Positions 36,920 to 45,920 of a DNA stretch of 64,000 nucleotides are shown one piece after another; within the stretch, counting starts at the first letter, position 1; every line of letters begins with the position of its first letter. Source of the stretch: Alkalicoccus chagannorensis DSM 18086 (GTDB taxonomy: Bacteria; Bacillota; Bacilli; Bacillales; Salisediminibacteriaceae); NCBI RefSeq assembly GCF_000429725.1, contig NZ_AUCK01000016.1, forward strand, positions 1 to 64,000, in the 5' to 3' direction. Both the position numbers and the translations under genes were made by a program. The notes under the pieces are model-generated. The model did not search any database and had not been told where the DNA came from. It saw only the letters and a program-made list of their open reading frames with translations.

Positions 36920-36954
36920 AACGCTTCCGATGATCCAACGTGGACCGGAAGCCT
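36920..36954. terminator. Family B hairpin B4 (terminator, 4-nt deletion in one arm)
   Basis: AACGCTTCCGATGATCCA left arm; the right arm TGGACCGGAAGCC lacks TGAT relative to other copies. It lies 77 nt after the upstream membrane-protein gene and just before repeat A7. Confidence 0.7.
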
Positions 36955-36960
36955 TTTATC

Positions 36961-37050
36961 TGCCTGCGGGAAGAAAGAGGTTTTCTTTCTTCCCGTGCAG
37001 CGCATGAAGCCGCCGTCTTCTTGTATGAGAACTTATACATTCCTATACTT
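36961..37050 (+). repeat. Family A intergenic repeat, copy A7 (right half)
   Basis: GGGAAGAAAG/CTTTCTTCCC hairpin (10 bp), GTGCAGCGCATGAAGCCGCC and TGTATGAGAACTTATACATT tail. It leads directly into A8 in tandem. Confidence 0.8.
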
Positions 37051-37165
37051 GAACAAAAGCGCGGAGCGCCTTTTGATCGGAACGGCGTGCGCCGTCGCTG
37101 CAGCTTTTTTGAAGGAAGCATAGGTTCTTCCTGCTCCCCGAGCAGCCGGCTACGCCGTCCGTCTT
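37051..37165 (+). repeat. Family A intergenic repeat, copy A8
   Basis: GAACAAAAGCGCGGAGCGCC, GATCGGAACGGCGTGCGCCG and CGCTGCAG match; the hairpin is shortened to GGAAG/CTTCC. Tandem with A7. Confidence 0.75.
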
Positions 37166-37204
37166 CCTGCTGTGATCTCTGATGCTTTCCTACAAAGGTA
37201 CAAA

Positions 37205-37246
37205 GAACGAAGGCGGCTCCACTAATCCGTGGAGCCGCCTTCGTTC
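37205..37246. terminator. Strong bidirectional terminator hairpin
   Basis: Perfect 18-bp stem GAACGAAGGCGGCTCCAC / GTGGAGCCGCCTTCGTTC with a six-base loop, between the convergent membrane-protein gene and the cydDC cluster. Confidence 0.8.
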
Positions 37247-37299
37247 TGGATAATTCTTCATCAGGTACAGGCTGATATTCCTTATGCCTGCACTCCCTC

Positions 37300-37395
37300 T
37301 CAATGATTCAACCTGTCCCGCCAGAGCAGGTAGGAAACACCGGTTGTCAGCAGTGCCATAATCGATAAGATAATGATCCAGACAAGCATGTACAT
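37300..37395 (-). CDS. Possible 31-residue single-pass membrane peptide after cydC
   Basis: From ATG 37395 the frame gives 31 residues, MYMLVWIIILSIMALLTTGV plus a short basic end, i.e. one transmembrane helix. A second ATG at 37389 has GGGG 6 nt upstream. It lies 195 nt after cydC on the same strand. Its size and placement recall the CydS/CydX subunits of cytochrome bd oxidase, but the sequence is not a clear match. A longer 92-codon frame from TTG 37578 has no ribosome binding site. Confidence 0.45.
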   Translation of the reverse strand: MYMLVWIIILSIMALLTTGVSYLLWRDRLNH

Positions 37396-37589
37396 CCCCG
37401 CTTTCTTCTCCTGGAAAATCAAGACGAACGACCTTCCCCGGTGTTCTGTTCGACCGAAGCTCCAGCGTCTTTCTGCTTCCGCTGCTGCGGCTTGCGGCAG
37501 CGCTGCACGTGCCGTTACTGCTCCATTTCCTTTTTGCGGAACGGCAAAACTTCCGGAACCGGCGCCCCCCTGGTTCAAGGACCGAGGGT

Positions 37590-39308
37590 TCAGCCGGTCC
37601 CCTGCATCACCTGTGCCTCTACCTGCTTCATGTCATGGAAAAGGCCGCGCCGCTGCATCAGTGTCTCATACGTACCGACCTCTTGGATTTCTCCCTGATC
37701 CATGACGACGATGCAATCCATCTCTTCCAGCCCCTGCAGATCATGACTGACCAGGATCAGTGTTGCTTCTCCGGCCGCTTCATATACGTCTCTCATCACT
37801 TCCCGCGATGTAAGCGGATCTACTGAAGACACCGGTTCATCCAGCAGCCACAGATCCGCACGGCGCAGCAGCGCCCGTGCAAGAGCGAGACGCTGCCGCT
37901 CTCCCCCCGACAGGTTCGCCGCCCCTTCCTGCAGATCGCTCTCAAGCGGAATGTACGCCAGCTGAACCTGCTCCATTGCCCGGATCATGTCCGACTTTCC
38001 TGCAGTGGCGGATGCCAGACGCAGATTGTCTTCGACCGTCCCGTAGAAAAAGTGCTGTTCCTGGAGAACGGCATTCGTCCGCTCCCAGAGAGCTTCTTCC
38101 TGTACATTTGCGAGGGGGATACCGGACGCTTTCACCTCTCCTTTTTCAGGCAGAGAAAAACGGAGGGCCAGCTGCAGCAGGGTGGATTTCCCGGATCCAC
38201 TTGCTCCGACAACCGCTGTCTTCGATCCCGGCTCTACGTCAAGCCACACGTCGTGTAACGCAGGCCGGACCGCATGTTCATACTGAAGGGATACACCTTC
38301 CCACGACAATGGGATAGCGCCGGATGGCAGCTGGACCGGCTCTGCGGCTTCCGGCAGCTTCAAGCTGTCATCGGACAGCACTTCGTCCAGACGATTCGCT
38401 GCTTCCGTTGTTTCTTTTTTATAAGAGGCGTAAGCTGCCATCGGTACGGTGTTTTCGAAGACGGTCAGACTGATCATGACGAGCATGGCCAGGAATACGC
38501 CCTCGAGGTTTCCGGCTGCTGTCATCGCAGCACCGGCAGCAAGAATTACCCATGTCACGACAAAGGACGTGAGCTGACTGAAAGTCTGGCTTCTCAGCCT
38601 TTCTTCAGCCGCCTGCTGCTTTAATTTTTCATACGCTGTGCTCCGCTGCAGGATCTCTTCCTCCTGGCGGGAAAGCTGATTGTTCAGCGCCAGGTCACGG
38701 AAGCCGGCAAAAAATTCCGAAAGGGAGCTGGACAGTTCGCCTCGCTCTGCCCGCATCTGCGGCAGGCGCCGCTTCTCTCGGCTCTCGTGCCAAAGCGGAA
38801 TCAGCAGTCCGGTTACGACGAGACCAGCGACTAAAATCAGGGCGGTTACCGGCGAGAAGAACAAAGTAAAAGCAATAGTCGCCAAGAAAACCGTAACCAT
38901 CACCAGCGGAGGATAAAACACACGAAGGAAATAATCCTGCATCGCTTCGACATCCCCTACAACTCTTGCAAGCAGATCCCCGCTCCGGAACTGCTGGGAC
39001 AAACGGGGTGCCAGCGGGATGAGACGTTCAAAAAAGTGTGTCCTCACCCGGCTGAGCATCGTAAAGGTTGCCCGGTGGGAATACAGCCGCTCGCCATAGC
39101 GGCTCAGAGCTCTCGTGAAGCTGAACAGCTTCAGCAGTGCGATCGTCACCGTCAATACATACAACGGCGGCACGACAGCCGCACGCGAAATCAGATAGCC
39201 GCTGTTTGCAAATAAAGCGACAGCCCCGATGCCGGCGAGAAAGCCGAACAGAATGCTGAGCGCGATATCTTTTTTTTCCTTTAACAACAGCGTCCTCACG
39301 ACATTCAT
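37590..39308 (-). CDS. cydC: Thiol reductant ABC exporter subunit CydC
   Basis: 572 residues. Six-helix ABC membrane domain (1-310) with GYLISRAA and FTRALSRYGERLYSHRATF, typical of CydC; nucleotide domain with GASGSGKSTL (about 372-381), LSGGERQR and LWLLDEPVSSVD. With CydD it exports cysteine/glutathione to the outer side of the membrane and is needed for cytochrome bd assembly. It overlaps cydD by 4 nt. Confidence 0.93.
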   Translation of the reverse strand: MNVVRTLLLKEKKDIALSILFGFLAGIGAVALFANSGYLISRAAVVPPLYVLTVTIALLKLFSFTRALSRYGERLYSHRATFTMLSRVRTHFFERLIPLAPRLSQQFRSGDLLARVVGDVEAMQDYFLRVFYPPLVMVTVFLATIAFTLFFSPVTALILVAGLVVTGLLIPLWHESREKRRLPQMRAERGELSSSLSEFFAGFRDLALNNQLSRQEEEILQRSTAYEKLKQQAAEERLRSQTFSQLTSFVVTWVILAAGAAMTAAGNLEGVFLAMLVMISLTVFENTVPMAAYASYKKETTEAANRLDEVLSDDSLKLPEAAEPVQLPSGAIPLSWEGVSLQYEHAVRPALHDVWLDVEPGSKTAVVGASGSGKSTLLQLALRFSLPEKGEVKASGIPLANVQEEALWERTNAVLQEQHFFYGTVEDNLRLASATAGKSDMIRAMEQVQLAYIPLESDLQEGAANLSGGERQRLALARALLRRADLWLLDEPVSSVDPLTSREVMRDVYEAAGEATLILVSHDLQGLEEMDCIVVMDQGEIQEVGTYETLMQRRGLFHDMKQVEAQVMQGTG

Positions 39309-41035
39309 CGGCCTGCTCCTCCCTGCTGTACCTCCAGCATGTTCTGATAGTTCCGGCTGCTCTGCCTCAGCTCCTCGTGACGCCCCTGCGCTTCCAGTGC
39401 GCCTTCCTCCATCAGAAAGATACGGTCCGCTTCCCGGATCGTATGCAGCCGATGAGCGACGGTAATCACGGTCGCCCGCTCGGACAACTCGTTCATGGCG
39501 CGCTGAAGAATACGCTCGGTTTCAATATCGAGACCTGTTGTCGGCTCATCATACAGCAGAAGAGACGGCTGTTTTAAATAGGCACGTGCAAGAGCCGTAC
39601 GCTGTTTTTCGCCGCCGGAAATTCCTCGTCCGCCTTCTCCGATGACCGTGTCCAGCCCCTCCGGCATCTCCTGCATCAGCGGTGTCAATCCTGCCCATGC
39701 TGCTGCTCGTTCGACTTCCTCATCCGAAGCATCTGGAGAACCGAGACGAAGGTTATCACGGAAGGTGCCGGCGAACAAGTACGGGTGCTGCGTCACGTAG
39801 GCCATGTCAGCGTACCACTGCTCCTGTTCGTACTCCTGTATGGCTCTTCCATCGACGCCAACCGTTCCCTCCCCTGCTTCGTACAGGCCGGAAAAGAGAT
39901 GAAGCAGCGTGGATTTCCCTGAACCACTCGGTCCAATAACTGCTGCATGCTCCCCGGCATTCACCGTCAGATCCAGCGGTCCAAGGGCGAACCGGCTCTC
40001 GCCGTAATCAAACGTGACGCTGCGGAACGTGAAGGCCGGTGGTCCTTTCCGCTCCAGATCTCCCCTGGCAGCAGTTTCGCTTCCGCTGTCGAGCTCCTCG
40101 TAAATCCGTTCCGCCGCTCCCATGCTTCCACGGCCTGAATGAAAGGCACTGCCCATTTCCTTTAACGAGGCGAAAAATTCCGGCGCCAGAATCAAGACGA
40201 AAAAGGCCGTGAAGAAGGACAATTGATCGTAGACCACCATGCGCAGCCCGACTTCGAGTGCGACCAGGGAAATACTCAGCATCGAAATGAATTCAAGCAT
40301 CAATGCTGATAAAAAAGCAACTTTCAACACCGTCATCGTAGCATCGCGGTAAGCATTGCTGTCCGCTTCAATAACGGCGGCCTGCTTTCCCGCCTGGTTG
40401 AATAAACGCAGGGTCGTCAATCCACGCAGCAGATCCAGAAAGGTGCCGGCAAATCGATTCAGTTTTTCCATCTGCTCCTCTGATTTCCGCTCCGTGTTTC
40501 TGCCGATGACCGCCATCATGATGGGAACAAACGGGGCTGTCACGAGCAGAATCAGGCCGGAAACCCAGTTCATGTAGAAAACAGCTCCGAGAACAATCAG
40601 CGGCACGAGAGAAGACTGCATCATGACGACGTAGTAGTGCCTGAAATACGGCTCCAGCTCATCAACCGCGTCCAGTGCGAGGCTGATCCTGCCGCCGGAT
40701 TGTCCTTCGCCGGCCGCCCGGACAGGACTGCTCCGGAAATGACGGAGAATGTCGGTCCTGAATTCCTGCTTCACGTCGGCAGCAAGCCGGATACCTGTTA
40801 GGTTATTCACATACTGCAGGATGCTCCGGGCCCCAAGCGCCAGCATGACCCCCGCCAGCTCCGGAAGGACCTCCTGAAATGAGGCGCCCTGCAGAAAAAC
40901 GTTGTCCACCACTGCCACAATCAGCCACGCCTGTGCAATAATAGTCAGGCCGATCAGGACGGATATTATCATTAACAACCGCCTGGATGTCTTTTTTTGT
41001 TTCGATATCTCTTTCAGCCGTTCTTTAGCCGACAT
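39305..41035 (-). CDS. cydD: Thiol reductant ABC exporter subunit CydD
   Basis: 576 residues. Membrane domain with the CydD-type IAQAWLIVAVVDNVFLQG start, nucleotide domain with GPSGSGKSTL (near 376), ISGGEKQRTALARA and LLYDEPTTGLD. Partner of CydC, translated first. No cydAB lies in the window, unlike the cydABCD operon of B. subtilis. Confidence 0.93.
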   Translation of the reverse strand: MSAKERLKEISKQKKTSRRLLMIISVLIGLTIIAQAWLIVAVVDNVFLQGASFQEVLPELAGVMLALGARSILQYVNNLTGIRLAADVKQEFRTDILRHFRSSPVRAAGEGQSGGRISLALDAVDELEPYFRHYYVVMMQSSLVPLIVLGAVFYMNWVSGLILLVTAPFVPIMMAVIGRNTERKSEEQMEKLNRFAGTFLDLLRGLTTLRLFNQAGKQAAVIEADSNAYRDATMTVLKVAFLSALMLEFISMLSISLVALEVGLRMVVYDQLSFFTAFFVLILAPEFFASLKEMGSAFHSGRGSMGAAERIYEELDSGSETAARGDLERKGPPAFTFRSVTFDYGESRFALGPLDLTVNAGEHAAVIGPSGSGKSTLLHLFSGLYEAGEGTVGVDGRAIQEYEQEQWYADMAYVTQHPYLFAGTFRDNLRLGSPDASDEEVERAAAWAGLTPLMQEMPEGLDTVIGEGGRGISGGEKQRTALARAYLKQPSLLLYDEPTTGLDIETERILQRAMNELSERATVITVAHRLHTIREADRIFLMEEGALEAQGRHEELRQSSRNYQNMLEVQQGGAGR

Positions 41036-41165
41036 GTGCGCCGCTCCCCTCTACAAACGTTCCATATTCCAGTATAAGCGATGTTCTCCCCTCTTCTCAA
41101 AGAAGAGCGTTTCTCCCTTCCAATAACCAGCAGCTCAGGCCGACGGTTCCCTCTGCGGATCGAAT

Positions 41166-41215
41166 GATCGGAACGGCGTGCGCCGTCACCTTGTACGAAA
41201 ACTCCTCCATCTTAT
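41166..41215 (+). repeat. Family A remnant A9 with internal deletion
   Basis: GATCGGAACGGCGTGCGCCG is joined through CGCCGTC directly to the distal CCTTGTACGAAAACT tail, so the central hairpin is missing. CGCCGTC-like sequence occurs at both ends of the lost segment in full copies, which suggests a deletion by short homology. Confidence 0.6.
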
Positions 41216-41219
41216 CAGC

Positions 41220-41254
41220 AAAAAAAGACTGCGCACGGCGGCAGCCATGCACAG
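41220..41254 (-). terminator. Terminator of the ypjP-like gene
   Basis: CTGTGCATGGC pairs with GCCGTGCGCAG (41229-41254) and is followed by a T run on the minus strand. Confidence 0.75.
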
Positions 41255-41282
41255 ACTCATTTCATGTTCGATGCGGACGATC

Positions 41283-41876
41283 CTAATGCGTCATCCACTT
41301 CGGCGGTGTGTTTTTATCCCAGTAGACACTGCCGATGTCGTGATGCGTCTCAAACCCATCGTCCGCCCGGTGATAGTGGAAATTAAAATAATAGCCCTGT
41401 TTCGGCTTCATGTCCCGGCGAACGTGAAAGCGGAGGACATCTTCCCCATCCTTTGCATCGTATATATGAAAGATTTTCTCGCCATAGCCGGTATCCGGAT
41501 GTTCGGAAATCGCCAGGGAAGGAAGATCTCCCTCGTCTTCAGCGTCATAGATCGAAGCGATCACTTCTTCCACCTGCGGCAGAATATCCTCTTCCACGTC
41601 CTCTTCCACCTTCGTCAGGATTTTCGGTCCGAGTTTGGAGTACAGCTGTTCCCGGGCGGTGCCGGTGAGCATTTCAATGGATTCCTCCACCGACCAGATC
41701 TCTTCCAGATCAGCTTCGCTGTCATCCACCAGATCGGAAAGGTCCGTCTGAGGCTCCTTGTCCGGCAGTTTTTCATCTTTCTCGTCGTTTTTACTCCACT
41801 CCGGGAACGGGACATAGGCACCGAGCGTGACGATCGAGAGTAACACCATCGCGGTGCGTCTAATCCATACAGCCAT
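41283..41876 (-). CDS. YpjP-family protein
   Basis: 197 residues from ATG 41876 (GGAGGAG 9 nt upstream); a TTG start 9 nt earlier is possible. N-terminal hydrophobic helix (about 3-22) suggests membrane anchoring or export. The C-terminal YYFNFHYHRADDGFETHHDI and VYWDKNTPPKWM are strongly conserved in Bacillus YpjP proteins. Function unknown. Downstream of it is the cydDC unit, with a terminator in between. Confidence 0.85.
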   Translation of the reverse strand: MAVWIRRTAMVLLSIVTLGAYVPFPEWSKNDEKDEKLPDKEPQTDLSDLVDDSEADLEEIWSVEESIEMLTGTAREQLYSKLGPKILTKVEEDVEEDILPQVEEVIASIYDAEDEGDLPSLAISEHPDTGYGEKIFHIYDAKDGEDVLRFHVRRDMKPKQGYYFNFHYHRADDGFETHHDIGSVYWDKNTPPKWMTH

Positions 41877-41985
41877 GTCTGCCAACTCCTCCCCTGTCTG
41901 CTGTCTCTATTTTATCATGCGTGCAGCAGAAAAACAGAGCGAATCCTGAATATTGTGCAAAGTCACACGATTGTCATCCAGCTGC

Positions 41986-42882
41986 CTAGTCCTGTGGGAT
42001 CGGTTCCCCTGCCTCTGCCAGAGTCGTCCACGTCTCTCCACCGTCTTCAGAAAGGTACACGTTCTCCCCACCACTGCCGCCAGCAATCCGGTCTTCGTTT
42101 TCCGGGTCAACGGCAATCTGGGTGACAGCATCTTCTTCCAATTCGAGTGGAAGGGCTTCCCACGTCTCACCGAAGTCCTCGGACACGCTCAGCCGGCTGC
42201 CTTCTTCATCCAACATGTAGGCGTAGAGGCGGTCATGGGCAGCAGCGGCACTGACAATCGTCCCGTCATCTTTGATCATCTCCCACGAGTCGCCGCCGTC
42301 TTCAGACCGGTGAATACCATCCTGAACGCCTGCCAGAAGGACGTCCGGCTCGTCCGGATTGGAAATCAGCGTAAAAATATCAGGATAGTCGAGCATCATG
42401 TTTTCCATTTCGGCCGTATCCCAGCTGTTTCCTCCGTCATCCGTCCGCATCATCTCTCCGTCCGCGGCATTGATGCCATACTGCACCTCTTCCTCTCCCC
42501 GGTTGAGATCAAAAACGTGAAAATCAACTTCCGCTTCCAGCGATGTCTGCTCCCATGACTCCCCCTGGTCGGTACTCTCCATCATGCCAAGCGGGTCGGG
42601 CAGACTGGAAGCTTCAGCCGGGTGACCGCTCGAGAGCATCCGATTGTCTTCTGTCATCGTGAAGCCCATCAAATCATGACGCACGTCTTCCTCTCCAACG
42701 TGCTGCCACTCGCCTTCTTCGATTTCCATCAGACCATGGTGGGTCGCTGCATATAAAATCTCTGGGTTTTCTCTGTCAAACTCCAGTCCGTGTACGTGCA
42801 TGAAGGACTCTACTTCCATCCCATCGGCACTGCATGCCCCGAGAAGTAGAAGCGAGCCTATATACCAAATGCCTTTTTTCAT
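41986..42882 (-). CDS. Lipoprotein with BNR/sialidase-like repeats
   Basis: 298 residues. Signal peptide with lipobox LLGAC (15-19; Cys19 lipidated). At least five BNR-type Asp-box motifs of the S-x-D-x-G-x-x-W form (MESTDQGESW, MRTDDGGNSW, HRSEDGGDSW, SVSEDFGETW, YLSEDGGETW), the pattern of F510_1955-type glycosylhydrolase-like beta-propellers. Very acidic. Surface location is expected; enzymatic activity is not established because Asp boxes are structural. 100 nt after nothing else on this strand; monocistronic. Confidence 0.82.
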   Translation of the reverse strand: MKKGIWYIGSLLLLGACSADGMEVESFMHVHGLEFDRENPEILYAATHHGLMEIEEGEWQHVGEEDVRHDLMGFTMTEDNRMLSSGHPAEASSLPDPLGMMESTDQGESWEQTSLEAEVDFHVFDLNRGEEEVQYGINAADGEMMRTDDGGNSWDTAEMENMMLDYPDIFTLISNPDEPDVLLAGVQDGIHRSEDGGDSWEMIKDDGTIVSAAAAHDRLYAYMLDEEGSRLSVSEDFGETWEALPLELEEDAVTQIAVDPENEDRIAGGSGGENVYLSEDGGETWTTLAEAGEPIPQD

Positions 42883-43136
42883 TTTACTCTCTCCCCTTTC
42901 CGCTTCTAGTATAGCACCAGGACCTGTCTTCCGGGGAGTGCTGTTATCTTTTGTCGGGATATTGTCACTGCATTGTCATGTCTGAAGCCGACGAGCGGAC
43001 TTACGGAGTTTCATTTGACTCCAACATAAGCTTTCTTCAGAGCAGAAACGGGAATAGTTGGCTGGCACTATTGAAATTCGCGTTCACTTCGGGCAGTATA
43101 GGAACAGGTACGTAACACGAAATGAGGTAGCAGTTG

Positions 43137-44306
43137 ATGATCAATGAAGAACATATAACGAGGCTGGAGCGTAATGGCAGAGAGATCATCCTGATCGGTA
43201 CAGCCCACGTATCAAAAGAAAGTGCACAGGAAGTCAAAGCCGTCATCGACGCAGAACAGCCGGATACCGTCTGTGTCGAACTGGATGAGCAGCGGTATCA
43301 ATCCGTCATCCAGAGTGACCGGTGGCGGAATATGGACATCTTCAAAGTAATTAAAGAGAAAAAAGCCACCCTGCTCTTCATGAATCTTGCCATCTCCTCG
43401 TTTCAGAATCGGATCGCAAAGCAGTTCGGCATCAAACCCGGCCAGGAGATGATCCAAGGCATTGATTCTGCGGAGGAGAACGGTGCGGAACTGGTGCTTG
43501 CTGACCGCAACATTCAGAAGACGTTCGCCCGGATCTGGGGCAACCTCGGCTTCTTCGGCAAAGGAAAGCTGATCACCTCGATCTTCGGCGGTATTCTCGT
43601 ACAGGAGAAGGTCTCGGAGGAAGAGCTCGAGCGGATGAAAAAGCAGGACACGTTAAACGCGGCGATGCACGAATTTTCTCAGGCCTTCCCCAAATTAAAA
43701 GAACCGCTCATCGACGAGCGGGATCAGTATCTGGCTCAAAAAATCAAAGAAGCACCGGGTAAGAAAATCGTAGCCGTCCTTGGAGCGGCACACGTACCGG
43801 GGATACTGAAGGAAATTGATCGTGATCACGATCTGGCGAAATTGGAGGAAACCCCTCCAAAGTCCCCGATTCCAAAGATGATCGGCTGGGCGATTCCCGT
43901 TCTGATCCTCTCGATCATTGCTTATACGTTTTTCAACAACCCCGCCGCCGGGGTGAATCAGATGATCAGCTGGCTTTTATGGAACGGATCTTTTTCAGCT
44001 CTCGGCGCAGCTATCGCATTCGGCCACCCACTGGCTGTTGTTACGGCGTTTTTGATTGCTCCGTTAAGTTCCCTGAACCCACTCATGGCAGCAGGCTGGT
44101 TCTCCGGCATTGTCCAGGCTTACATGCGCCGGCCGAGCGTAGGGGACCTGGAAGTACTGTCTGATGATGTTCAGAGTCTGAAAGGGTTCTGGAACAATAA
44201 AGTGACCCGCATTCTACTCGTGGTCATCCTGACCAATATTGGTTCAACCATCGGTACCATGATCGGCGGAGCCGATGTCCTGCGTGTTTTCTTCGAGAAT
44301 TTGTAG
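43137..44306 (+). CDS. TraB/PrgY-family membrane protein
   Basis: 389 residues from ATG 43137 (GAGG 9 nt upstream; a TTG directly before it is possible). The N-terminal domain has LIGTAHVSKES (about 19-29) and DTVCVELDEQRY (about 42-53), the GX2H and E motifs of the TraB/TIKI protease-like superfamily. Four to five membrane helices fill the C-terminal third. Relatives inhibit pheromones in Enterococcus (PrgY/TraB) or cleave Wnt; in Bacillus the role is unknown. Confidence 0.87.
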   Translation: MINEEHITRLERNGREIILIGTAHVSKESAQEVKAVIDAEQPDTVCVELDEQRYQSVIQSDRWRNMDIFKVIKEKKATLLFMNLAISSFQNRIAKQFGIKPGQEMIQGIDSAEENGAELVLADRNIQKTFARIWGNLGFFGKGKLITSIFGGILVQEKVSEEELERMKKQDTLNAAMHEFSQAFPKLKEPLIDERDQYLAQKIKEAPGKKIVAVLGAAHVPGILKEIDRDHDLAKLEETPPKSPIPKMIGWAIPVLILSIIAYTFFNNPAAGVNQMISWLLWNGSFSALGAAIAFGHPLAVVTAFLIAPLSSLNPLMAAGWFSGIVQAYMRRPSVGDLEVLSDDVQSLKGFWNNKVTRILLVVILTNIGSTIGTMIGGADVLRVFFENL

Positions 44307-44395
44307 CACCCGCTCTTTTCCCGAAGACAAATGGAGATTCGCACCAAAACCAGCCATCAAAGAAAAGCTGGAACAAAATAGCTCCCCAGCACGTA

Positions 44396-44439
44396 AAAAC
44401 GCTTTCGAGGATCCGATTTAGGATCCTCGAAAGCGTTTT
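44396..44439. terminator. Family B-related hairpin B5 (terminator)
   Basis: AAAACGCTTTCGAGGATCC / GGATCCTCGAAAGCGTTTT with a six-base loop and flanking A/T runs, 89 nt after the TraB-family gene. Same outer AACGCTT.C arms as hairpins B1-B3 but a different inner stem. Confidence 0.85.
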
Positions 44440-44927
44440 GTTTGTATATAACGATGAAAAACTTGTCTCACTCAAGTTCACTCCCATGAGTGGCAGATCT
44501 CCGTACCTGTTTTACTTTATTGCATGCACAACATTCGAGTGCTCGTTCGTGCATATCAGGGTGAACACGGCATCGATTCATGGTCCGGCAGGTCAGGGTA
44601 TACCCTTGAGCGAGGCACAGCATACGAATACGGTCATGCAGCATGGCCTCTATTTTTCGTCCAGAAAAAGTGGATTGCGTATACGTGCACAAAAGGAGTG
44701 TCATCATCATTTTCAAATGATAGGAAAGCCATCAGCTGCTCGTATAAAAAGCATCAAAGGTTTATTCCGGTATGATTCAACAAGGTCATTCACCGCGAAT
44801 GGCCCCTCATGTTTTTGTCATGGAATGGATACATCCATCGGCAGCGCGTTTCCCTTACCCGCCATTTTCTGCCCGACCTTCGTCAAGGGTCCTTATTCGG
44901 AATGCGCTTCTTGTATTCGAAACAGGA
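44440..44927. other. Gene-free spacer
   Basis: About 490 bp with no supported gene; a 173-codon plus-strand frame (44438-44959) has no Shine-Dalgarno or recognisable domain and runs into the next gene. A small CACTCA/TGAGTG inverted repeat lies near 44470-44492. Confidence 0.5.
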
Positions 44928-45563
44928 TTAATCAAACTTCCAGTTCTTTTCTTTATTAAACCCATACGGGACCGTATAAAACCAGCCTTCCGTTTTCTTG
45001 TATTCCTGCACAAATCCTTTTCTGCCGCCCGCCATTTCCTTCTGCGTGTACGTTCGTCCGAGCAGCTTTTCCATTTTACTCATGACAGAAAGCGGAGAGG
45101 ATTTACGTGCCAGTACGTCGGCAACAAGACCCATCGACAGCTTGTCATCGAGCTGCTGGCGGATCTGCCGGATGGAGAGGAACGGATGCCCGTTTTTTCC
45201 CGCATAGACATTCAACAAGAAGAGCAGTTCATAGTCCAGCCGCATCAATTCAGAAAAAAGTGCAACACGGACCTTCTGTCTCGCGGTAGTGCGGAGCTGT
45301 TCATACACATGGTCCGCACGGACGAAGCGGTTCATCATCTCTGCTTCGAGCCACTGCAGCGTTTCTTCCATATAAACTTTTGGAGGACGGTTGGATGGTC
45401 CTTCTTTTTCTACTTCCCATATATAGTAGCCGCCTGCATCGCGCTCGATCTGTCCTTGTCTGTACATACGTCTCAAGTCGATATCGTGACAGCGTCTCAC
45501 TGTGTAAAGAGTATCGAGATCCGGTGGTCCGGATCCTAGAGCAGCATGAATCGGCATCAGCAT
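44928..45563 (-). CDS. Hypothetical cytosolic protein
   Basis: 211 residues from ATG 45563 (AGGAG about 8 nt upstream). No signal peptide or membrane helix. Mostly helical, basic/acidic mix, with a YYIWEVEKEG strand near 46 and YELLFLLNVYAGKNGHPFLS near 110. I do not recognise the family. It is isolated: a gene-free spacer follows it and a MITE-like element lies upstream, about 65 bp before the start. Confidence 0.65.
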   Translation of the reverse strand: MLMPIHAALGSGPPDLDTLYTVRRCHDIDLRRMYRQGQIERDAGGYYIWEVEKEGPSNRPPKVYMEETLQWLEAEMMNRFVRADHVYEQLRTTARQKVRVALFSELMRLDYELLFLLNVYAGKNGHPFLSIRQIRQQLDDKLSMGLVADVLARKSSPLSVMSKMEKLLGRTYTQKEMAGGRKGFVQEYKKTEGWFYTVPYGFNKEKNWKFD

Positions 45564-45628
45564 ACCCCTTTCTCCTGTATATCCTTAGTATAATAAGGCT
45601 TCAAGAGATGAACAAGCAAGATGCTTAC

Positions 45629-45920
45629 GTAGGGGCTACTGAATAACCTATTCTACATAGCCGAGGTGCCACCTGCACCGCTTCGCTTTCCGTGGATAAG
45701 CTGCCGAGCCTCCTCAGGCATTCGCCCTGCGGGGTCTCGTCTCGCTTCCATTTCCGCAGGAGTCTCGCGATTCCGGCGGCACCTCTTTCGCAGACCATCA
45801 TTTTCTTCTAAAAGATGCAAGGTTTTTCATGGCATTGCCACATTCGCTTGCATCTCCTTCGGAAAGAGGTGCTTTTATTCTTGTCACATTCCTGTTTATC
45901 GGTTATTCAGTAAGCCCTAC
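45629..45920. mobile_element. MITE-like element with 20-bp terminal inverted repeats
   Basis: GTAGGGGCTACTGAATAACC (45629-45648) and GGTTATTCAGTAAGCCCTAC (45901-45920) are inverted copies with two mismatches. A nested GAGGTGCC/GGCACCTC pair (45663-45785) encloses GCTTCGCTTTCCGTGG and GCGGGGTCTCG sequences that I know as widespread in Bacillaceae genomes near IS ends. No transposase frame inside, so it would depend on a full-length IS. The right end supplies the TAG stop of the acyl-CoA dehydrogenase gene. Confidence 0.7.

Noticed and set aside
44438-44959. 173-codon plus-strand frame
   Set aside because: No ribosome binding site, Cys/Ser/His-rich low-complexity composition, begins in a terminator tail and overlaps the next gene.
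45663-45785. Reading the 45663-45785 inverted repeat as a gene terminator
   Set aside because: It is nested inside the MITE-like element and matches known Bacillaceae IS-associated sequence.
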